This document shows, piece by piece, positions 1 to 7,196 of a stretch of 12,211 nt of DNA; position 1 is the stretch's first letter; each line of letters opens with the position of its first letter. The DNA is from Monoraphidium neglectum. Taxonomy: Eukaryota; Chlorophyta; Chlorophyceae; Sphaeropleales; Selenastraceae. The translations under genes and the position numbers were made by a program. The stretch lies in contig NW_014013486.1 in the NCBI RefSeq assembly GCF_000611645.1, forward strand, positions 13,695 to 25,905. The letters are read 5' to 3'. The notes beneath the pieces were generated by a model. That model made no database searches, was not told the DNA's origin, and saw only the letters and a list, made by a program, of their open reading frames with translations.

Positions 1-955
1 CCCCCGCCACGCCCGCCGCGCGGGGCGCCTGCGGCGGGGGCATCGCGCGGCTTGGCGTCAGGACGGACGCGTAGGCTTGTGTCAAGAGGTTGAACGCGAG
101 AAGGTAATCCTGTGCCCGCCATCTCTGAATCATTGCAGGTGTGCTATCTGGGCAGGTATGCCATCTGGCATGAATCTCAACATGCGCATGGAATTTCGAT
201 GAGAAGAGCAACGCCAACCTCGCTCACCTTCCTCATGCGGCCGCTGCCCACCGACTGCGGTGGCCAGCTGCCGGGCAATTGACTGTGTCGTCGCCGCCAC
301 CGGCGGCAGCCTGGGGGGCGCAGGGGGTGTGGTGGGTTTTGAAGTCGATCCAACTCCGCGGCCGATACCACAGGGCGGCGCGCTTGGCACGTATGCAGGG
401 GATGGGTTGAGTGGAAGCAGCCCCAAGTGTGTGTGGAGCCTGGTCTGCGGGTCTGCGCTCGAAAAGGGTCGCATGTGGGCCCTGCAGAGGCAGCGGGGAC
501 TTCTTGCTGTAGTGTGATAAACCTGCTATGTGAAATGGAACCCGCGGCTGTCAGTTGCCCCGCACCTGCCAATCTCAATGGGTGGGCCGTCCTTTGTGCC
601 GCCCTCGCCCAGCAGCTCGTCTCGCCACAGGGCGCAGCACACGGCCACCATGGTCGCCTGAAACAAGGTGTGCACATACCATCGGTGGGATGCGTGCGCG
701 TGTGTGTGGATGTCCCAGAGGGTGAGATAGTGTGTGTCAATCAAACAAGAGCAAGGGGGATTATATGTGTGAGCGCACTGGTGTGTGGGAGGGCTTGTGT
801 GCAAGTTGTGAGGTGAAAGTGGAGATCAAAAGGTATGCATGAGCGATGCGATTCCTATACGACAAGGTTGCTACGCATGCACCCTTCCATTGACAGTTGT
901 CTGCAAGACAGCACAGACACGTGCGTAACCACACGCCAACACCATGCATGAGATT

Positions 956-992
<37 letters not shown>

Positions 993-3606
993 TGCATAGC
1001 CACCACACACGCGACAATCGGCCCCACCTGCGGGCCCCTGGACCCCTTGAGCTGCGGCGCCACCAGCTTGGTGGCCGGCCCCGGCCTGAACGCAAGCTCG
1101 CCGGGGCGCCGCGTCCAGCAGCTCAGGGAGCCGTCCACGTGGGCGCAATACACAAAGTCGATGCCCCCCTCGTCCCCCAGGCCCTGGGCAGAGGGTGTGT
1201 GCGGGATGGAAAGTGTCGAAAAATGGGGAGGTTGTGGGGATGGGGAAGCCCCCTGGAAGCAGCGGGTGTGTTGCTTAGGGCTTCTACACGGTGGTTGTGC
1301 AGCAAATGACGCGTGTGGTGCGAGCATGCGTGTTGCACGCGTCTTGTGTGTACGTTTGGCACAGTTTACCTGGCGTTCACATTTCGATCTGTGGAGTGTG
1401 TTTCCCGTGTTCCGTGTGGTGGAGCATACGTGAGACACCCGGCACCCACCTGCGACACGCCCTCGCCGTACACCCCCAGCAGGTGGCTGAACGGCTGCCG
1501 CCCGCCGCCCAGCGCCGACGACGCGGCCGGCTGGCCCAGCTCAAGGTCAAACACCAGCAGCTCCCGCGGCAGCAGCACGACTAACAGGTCGCGGTCGGCG
1601 CAGAACCGCGCCTGCAGAGTCAGCGGCGGCAGCTTGTCTGCGCGGTGGGGGGAAGGGTCATGGTGGTGGCATTTTTTGGGTTGGATCTGGGCCCGCGCAG
1701 GCTAGGCTGGAGGTGGCAGGCGTGTGGCAGGGTGATCGGCGGTGCTGGTGTTGGCCTCAAAAGGCGTTGGCAGCGCGCGAGGTTGCGCAGGGCAAGTGGA
1801 CAGGTTCTGAGAGTGCCGGCGGCAACGGGCCGTTGGTCGCGGCGCCAGGACCAGCGGATGTGGCTCAGTGCACAAATAGCCTGGTCCCCTGCCCAAACTC
1901 TCCCCGCCTTCCAACCCCAGCCCAACCCATAGCGCCCTGCCCCCACGTCCCCGTCCAGGGGGCATCGCCAGGGAGACCTCTCACCCGCGGCCTGATCCTT
2001 CCCGGGCGCCTCTTTGGCTGCCGCCGCCACGTTCACCCTATATTGCCGCTGCTCAACCAGATCCCGCTCCTCGCCGCCTGCAACTGCCGCCGCCCCGCCG
2101 CCGCCGCCTCTGCCGTCCCGCCCCACCCCCCTGAGCCGCATCACGAGGAGCGCCCCGGCCTCGCCGCACAGCACGACGCGGCGGCGGTCGAGGGGGTCGC
2201 AGCAGATGGAGGTGAACACCTCGGGGGAGGACAGGGGGGCAAGCTCGCGCTTCCAGAGCAGGCCGCCGCCTGAGGGGGTTAAAAGTGTGTCCGGTGGGGG
2301 GGGTTTGGGTGTATAAGGTGGAGGGGTGTGGGTGCGTCAGGTGGGGGTTTCAGGTGCGTCAGGTGGGTGCCGCGGGTGAGTCAGGCGCAGGTGCCAGCAG
2401 CCGCACTGTGCGAGCGCGCAGGCGGGGCGCAGGCAGCTGAGAAGACACGCAGGCGAGCGCAGGGAGCGCGGAACGCGCCCTCAAAAGCGGCGTGGGGGTG
2501 CGTCGACCCCATCAAAGGCGGTCCAGGCGCCCGCCCAGCCGGCGCCGGACGCAGGCCGAGCGTGCCGCGCGGGGGCCCACCTGTGGTGTCCCAAATCAGC
2601 AGCAGCGCCGGCGAGACGACCACCGCCAGCGCCCCCGGCTGCGGCAGCACCCAGGCCAGGCCCTCGATGCAGCACTCGCCCCTGGAGGCGGGCGTCGGGT
2701 CGGTCGAGGCGGGGGGAGCACGTGAGGGTGTCGCGCTTTGCGGGAAAGCAAAGCCCAGCAGACACAGCATCAGCACACAGTGGCCCGTGTGGACCCCCAC
2801 GATCCCTGCATCTCGCAGTCCCTGTATCACGTAATCAAACACCGTGTGTCTCCCCTGGCATGCCTGAGCAAGCGGCATGCAACAAATTGCCAAAGGGGAT
2901 GAAGCCTTACGGGCACCTGCGCCGCCGCAGCTCCCACCGCCGCTGCAGCTCCCACCGCCGCAGCAGCAGCCGCAGCAGCAGCAGCAACAGCAGCGCCGGC
3001 CGCTCGCGCACCTGGAGGCCGCCGCGTAGTCGTCGAGCAGCTGCTGGGCAGCCGGCACGTCGTCCAGGCGCGCGATGATGGAGGTGGACAGAACATCCCA
3101 CAGCACGACGCCGCCGGCGCTGTCGCCCGATGCCAGCCTGATTCGTTTGTTGTTGCATGGTGTGATGGTTTTGAACTTCAAATCGATCAGGACTTATTTT
3201 CCAAGCAGCCGGGTCAGGTTTGTGAATAATGCGGAGGGTACATGTCAAGTCAGGATCTGCATGATCAAGAATCATGCAGCCTTCCTGCAGATGCAATGGG
3301 GTCAAAGCTTTGCACGTTTCCCGCATCCTGTGGGGACGGCCCCAAAGGGAAAAAGGGAATGCAAGCGAGCAGCGGCAATGAGGGCGCAAGTGGGGGGGCC
3401 GCCCCGCACCTGACGTGGCCCGTGGCCCTGAGGTCTCTTGAGTGGCACTCGGGGTACCTGCATAAGGGGTCGGGCCAGGATTGTAAGTGGGGCGAGGGGT
3501 GGGAGGTGTTTGACGGGGACTGGCAGGCGCCTGCGGTGCTGCGTGGTGCCTGGATTGAGGTGCATCCAGACCAGCAGCCTCAGGCAGGTTGTTGCTGCTG
3601 CCACGG

Positions 3607-3660
<54 letters not shown>

Positions 3661-4140
3661 GCAGCAACAGCAGCAGCAGCAGCAGCAGCGGCGGCGGCGG
3701 CACTTGCACGCCGCACCATTTTACAGCGGTCACAGCGGCACCCCGGTGGCCGCCCTGCAGCATGCACGCCGCCTGCAGCCTTGGCAGCTGCGGTGGTGCA
3801 GAGTGGGGATATGATTGGACTTTGTGTTGTAGTAGACTCAGCACACACCGCTGCGGTCGCTGCTTGCGCCCGGCGCTGCGCCCGGGGGTGTCCCAGATTG
3901 ACGGATCTGTTGTCGACTGCCGTGGCTGGGGTTGACGGGCAAGCGGCCTGGTCCGCACACGCCGGTATCTTGACATGTGCAGCCCCAGTCAGTGGTGCTA
4001 TTTCAATCACTAACCTCCAGCACGGCGACGCTGGAGCATGCACCGATTGCTAGCAATTCGCCCTCCAGCATGTCTGCAGCGCCTCGGTTGAAGCGCCCTG
4101 CCGGTGCCGGCAGGTAGCCGAGGATGTCCAGGGCCGCCAT
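1..4140 (-). CDS. WDR11: WDR11-like WD40-repeat protein, N-terminal part (runs off left edge)
   Basis: Proposed exons, in transcription order: 4140-4015, 3787-3717, 3457-3410, 3137-3012, 2681-2581, 2269-1985, 1637-1450, 1183-1028, 657-566, and tentatively 310-228. All have GT-AG borders and compatible phases, giving about 398 residues before the tentative exon. Start ATG 4140 has good context (CACCCATGG) and opens MAALDILGYL. WDR11 landmarks: VTAVKW (about residues 61-66); LASGDSAGGVVLWDV, a WD blade, from residue 83; LLLIWDTTGGGLLWKREL near 150-165; LLVVLLPRELLVFDLELG in exon 7; FVYCAHVDGSLSCW in exon 8, which resembles plant WDR11 best. The family protein is about 1200-1400 aa with two beta-propellers, so roughly the first third is here. 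In animals WDR11 forms a complex with FAM91A1 that captures AP-1 vesicles at the trans-Golgi network; the same role in an alga is inferred. Exons 9-10 are the least certain, and nothing recognisable was assigned to 1-227. Confidence 0.83.
228..310 (-). CDS. WDR11: Possible WDR11 exon 10 (tentative)
   Basis: The acceptor CCCCCAG (AG at 312-311) and the donor GAAG|GTGAGC (GT at 227-226) are good. The entry phase matches the phase-2 end of exon 9, so the split codon AG|G gives Arg. It would encode LPPVAATTQSIARQLATAV and a few more residues. The stretch P-x-VA-x-x-TQS-I faintly resembles the PLVALGTQSGTI region of plant WDR11, which is not enough to be sure. It could instead be intron sequence. 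Confidence 0.38.
957..989. repeat. (CA)16 microsatellite in WDR11 intron 8
   Basis: A pure CA run, embedded in a 44-bp stretch of strict pyrimidine-purine alternation (955-998) that continues through CGCATGCATA. On the WDR11 coding strand it is a TG run inside intron 8 (1027-658), about 40 nt after the 5' splice site. Intron 8 is the longest WDR11 intron in the window (370 nt). Confidence 0.95.
2331..2367. repeat. Short tandem repeat in WDR11 intron 5
   Basis: The 15-mer GGTGCGTCAGGTGGG occurs exactly at 2331-2345 and 2353-2367, a 22-nt period. The stretch continues with related GGTG/GTCAGG words to about 2390. It lies inside the intron between WDR11 exons 5 and 6. No function is apparent. 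Confidence 0.8.
2928..2993. repeat. Imperfect CAG/CCG repeat in WDR11 intron 4
   Basis: An 18-nt unit (CAGCTCCCACCGCCG plus one triplet) is repeated at 2928-2942 and 2946-2960, followed by CAG/CAA triplets to 2993. It lies in WDR11 intron 4 (3011-2682), beginning about 17 nt inside the 5' splice site on the coding strand. That intron is 330 nt, a multiple of three, and has no stop in the WDR11 frame. Confidence 0.85.
3410..3457 (-). CDS. WDR11: WDR11 exon 3, a 48-nt short exon
   Basis: This short exon is easy to miss because no long open frame marks it. It lies between a GCAG acceptor (3459-3458) and a GT donor (3409-3408). It begins and ends in phase 2, rebuilding Trp from TG|G at its start and Arg from AG|G at its end. 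It reads YPECHSRDLRATGHV. With it included, the spacing between the VKW motif and the LASGD blade is 16 residues, equal to the spacing I recall for animal WDR11. Skipping it keeps the frame (48 nt) but deletes that segment. Confidence 0.72.
3608..3700. repeat. CAG/CAA triplet repeat with (CGG)4 in WDR11 intron 2
   Basis: Twenty-seven CAG/CAA triplets occupy 3608-3688, then four CGG triplets 3689-3700. On the WDR11 coding strand this is (CCG)4 followed by CTG/TTG, starting 16 nt inside the exon 2 donor (GT at 3716-3715). The surrounding frame would encode polyproline then polyleucine. Exon phases and family spacing place the tract in the intron, not the protein. Confidence 0.9.
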
Positions 4141-4518
4141 GGGTGCTGATCGATTCCTTTTTCACAGGACTGTGCGTTCAAGCAGCTGCATTTCGCGGTG
4201 GTGAGAGCAGAGTACTTGGTGACCCTCAAAACATCAACCCGATCTGGACAAAGGCATGAGCATGGTGTTGATATAGCATGACAATTTCTGATAGGGAGAC
4301 GGTGCGGCTTGGCAGAGCTGGTGCCAGAGGTTCTCACTCTCGATCATTGGGCAGCTTCGCCCTGCATTTCCTCGTCGAGCGAAGCGAGCACCGCCCATTG
4401 GCGCGTTATCGTGCGCCTTGGATCGAGTGTTATTATTTGTGGTGTGCCACGTTGCTGTTCGCAGCTACATCTGCGGTCGCCCGATCACATATAAATTAAG
4501 CAGGCAGCGGCGGCAAGT
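4141..4518. promoter_or_regulatory. Shared head-to-head upstream region of WDR11 and PRPS20
   Basis: The 378 bp between the two divergent start codons must hold both 5' UTRs and both core promoters. A TATA-like element faces PRPS20. None was seen facing WDR11. The half next to PRPS20 is more AT-rich (about 4420-4500) than the flanking coding DNA. No long repeat or convincing ORF is present. Co-regulation is inference only. Confidence 0.6.
4490..4497 (+). promoter_or_regulatory. TATA-box candidate of PRPS20
   Basis: TATAAATT, within CACATATAAATTAAG, begins 29 nt before the ATG at 4519. At the usual 25-30 nt TATA-to-start distance, transcription would begin close to 4515-4520, leaving almost no 5' UTR before that ATG. 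In-frame ATGs at 4543 and 4549 are alternative starts. Confidence 0.55.
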
Positions 4519-6049
4519 ATGCTGGCCAAGGCGAGCTCTTCGATGCGTATGACCGGGCTTGCTCCCCGTGTATCGCCTGCAGCGGTGGTCGCGCCCTCTA
4601 GGCGGTCTGCCGTGCAAGTGGTGGCAGCAGAGGCGCAGAACAAGAAGCGCACTCCTCAACCTGTGAGTGCCTTTCGATTGGGCAAATCAATGTACTCGAT
4701 TCTGGTGCGGAGCAGTGGGACCGACAACCCCACATGCGCACGGCCTTGTGTTGGCCGCCTCGCTGCACCTGCCCACACGGCCGATGTCACCATCGTCCCG
4801 TGCAACCCTGCCCACACTGCTTTCTCTTCACAGGTGAAGCGGGCGCAGCTGGCAGAGGAGCGGCGTATGAGCAACAAGGGCCGCAAATCGGCCATCGCCA
4901 CGCGCATCAAGAAGGTGCGGAGGCAATGAGAGCGCGGCGTTGACTTTTCAAATGCGCTCGCAAGACCCGCAGCCGCGATGCCAGCGGTGGCTGCAGTAGC
5001 AACGCTGGCGCCAGAACATTTGGGAATGAAATGAATGCGTATTCGCAAGCATGGCGGAGCAGCCGCCCAGCGGGCGCTCGGCCAAAAGGCATCGCCTGTC
5101 AGCACACTCCCATGCCGCACCCGGCCGCCCCGTCGGTCGGCGGCGCGCGGCCTTCCGAGCAGCTGCTCACGGCCGCCCTGGCACCGCGCGCATTGGAGTC
5201 CCTCAGGTGCTGAAGCTCTCCGAGACTCTGGTCAAGGCTCCCGAGGGGGCAGCCGAGCAGGTGAGCGGTGCCGCACGCCCCGTCCCCGTTCCCCATGCAT
5301 TGCCAGGAGCGAGGCCAGCCGCAGCTGCGCCGGCTAACCACAGTGCATCATCTTATTGTTTCCTCGCGGGTGTCGACGCCCTCCGAACGCGCGTGGATCC
5401 GTCGCCAGGTTGAACTGTGGGCCGTACGTGTTGACTGCTGCTTGACCCAGGTTTCCTCGCTCGGCACCATCCCATGTGCCTGCCCGCCTTCCGCCAGGTC
5501 CCCGCGCTGGAGAAGCTGGTGGCTGAGGCGTACAAGGAGATCGACACGGCGGCCGTGAAGGGCGTGATCCACGCCAACACCGCCGCCCGCCGCAAGGCGC
5601 GCGTCGCAAGGTACAAGCAGCAGGTGCGTGCGGCGCGTGCGCGGCGGCGGCGGCGGCGGCGGCGCGGCGCGCCGAGGTGGTGGAGTAGGAGGTGGTGGAT
5701 GGGGTGGCGGAGCAGCCGTGAGGCGCGTGGCGGCGGCGTGGCGGCGGCGTGGCGACGCCTGGCCACCCAACCTGACCGCGGGCCTGATACGAACGCCGCG
5801 TGCAACGGAACGGGCATCCTCAGCAGCCTGGCTGGCTTGATGAGGCTGCTGGCACTCTGTCCTGCCCCTGCGATGCCCAACCCGCCCACCCCTCAGCACT
5901 GTCGCAACGCTCGCCCTCCCCCTCCTATGTCACGCCCCCAGGTGCTCATCAGCGCGGGCCTCTACACCCCCGCCCCCGAGCAGCCCGGCTTTGCCTTTTA
6001 CCAGCGTGTGCAGGCAGCCAAGGCTAAGGCCGCCGGCGCCGCCAACTGA
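4519..6049 (+). CDS. PRPS20: Plastid 30S ribosomal protein bS20 precursor (five exons)
   Basis: Exons 4519-4662, 4834-4914, 5207-5260, 5498-5623 and 5942-6049 (stop TGA included) give 170 residues. All four introns are GT-AG and phase 0. Residues 1 to about 38 look like a chloroplast transit peptide, rich in Ala, Ser, Val and Arg with no acids until the AAEAQ segment. The bS20 core follows: [20 protein letters not shown] (50-69), TRIKK at the end of exon 2, and the family signature [16 protein letters not shown] in exon 4. The matching E. coli S20 segment contains KGLIHKNKAARHKA. The C-terminal tail with LYTP resembles the longer tail of plant plastid bS20. The protein binds 16S rRNA early in 30S assembly. 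The gene is complete, head-to-head with WDR11 and convergent with TAF4. ATG 4519 is the first in-frame start; Met9 or Met11 could be used instead. Confidence 0.94.
5641..5664. repeat. (GCG)8 triplet repeat in PRPS20 intron 4
   Basis: Eight GCG/CGG triplets begin 17 nt after the 5' splice site of intron 4 (5624-5941), followed by more G-rich triplets to about 5760. In the bS20 frame the repeat would read as polyarginine. The 318-nt intron is a multiple of three and has no stop in that frame. Confidence 0.9.
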
Positions 6050-6623
6050 CCGCGCCGCGCGGTTTGCGCCCTGCGGTTGCAGAGCACAGCGGCACGGCGC
6101 TGGCGCCGTGGCGCTGCCCTGTTTCCAGCGGCCCGGCTGGCGCCGCGGCGCGGGGCGTCCGAGCGACTGATAGCATAGCGTGCGTTTGTTTCATTTTTTA
6201 GAATAGTAAAGCTGCCATTGCAGTATTGTGTTAAGTTTTTGGATGCGATCTAGGAGCATACGCATATTGCGCGGCACTGTCGCGCGCGGTTGGGGTCACG
6301 CTCGCAAGGGCCAAAGCCGAAACGGCAGCGCCAGCGCAGCGGGTGGGCATTTTGGGCGCATAAAGTGCTCACATGGAGCGGGGAACCCCCTCGCCCTGGT
6401 ACAATAGGAGGAGCCATGCGTTTGAGGGGGGGCTGCGAGGCGGCAGCCAAGTAAAGGGGCCCCAGCTCTAGCTGTTGCGGCGGCGCTGACGTGCACATAA
6501 ATGTGAAGTGGGAGCGGGGCTGGACGCTGCCGCATACGTGGACACGGTCGCCACAAGAACTCGCGCAGCTGCCAGCAAACGGCAGGCCAAAAAAATAGCC
6601 GGCTCCCACGATGGCATTGCGCG
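6050..6623. other. Convergent 3' regions of PRPS20 and TAF4
   Basis: The 574 bp between the two stop codons hold both 3' UTRs. An AT-rich patch at about 6185-6245 is a likely PRPS20 3' end and contains AGTAAA (6205-6210). The usual green-algal polyadenylation word TGTAA was not found on either strand here. No ORF with recognisable similarity is present. Confidence 0.6.
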
Positions 6624-7147
6624 TCAACGGCCCCCCGGCGCTCGGTTGGGGAGCTCCCCCACGGCGTACAGCCTGAAGAGGTGGGGGCTCCTGCGGTACA
6701 AGGGCTCCCGCTCCATGACTGATATGAGATCTCGAACCCTGATCTCCGACTGCGCCGACCGCGCGTCCGTCGGCCCCGGCGCCGAGGGGGCACCGCCGCC
6801 GCCGCCGCCGCCACCGTCGAGCGCCGCTGCTGCTGTGCCGTTGGGGTGCCCGTTCGCTACCGGCACGCGCGGCGGCGCGTCCGCACCACTGCCGCCGCCG
6901 CCCTCGCCGTCGGTCGGCGGGCGCGGCGGCGCCGCGCGCGTGAAGCCGGCGCCGTGCGGGCGCCCGATGGCGCCGAAGCCGCGGCCGCCGACGCCGATGG
7001 CGGCCAGTGTGCTTTTCAGGGCCACCCGCTTCTGCGCCAGCTCCTTAGCGGCCTTGGCCTCCCGCACCTGCGCCCGCTCCGCCTCCTCCAGCCTGGGACG
7101 ATTTTGTTTGGGTGTTGATAGTGAATTATCAATGAATGAATGAATGA

Positions 7148-7196
<49 letters not shown>

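Noticed and set aside
3302..3976. Long minus-strand open frame with a run of about 27 leucines, resembling a membrane segment
   Set aside because: The run is the CTG translation of a triplet repeat inside WDR11 intron 2. Only the short exon 2 part (3787-3717) fits a conserved protein.
6624..7092. Possible extra intron in the glycine/proline-rich part of TAF4 exon 5
   Set aside because: The frame is open throughout, the conserved motifs at both ends are in the same frame, and Gly-rich linkers occur at this place in TAF4.
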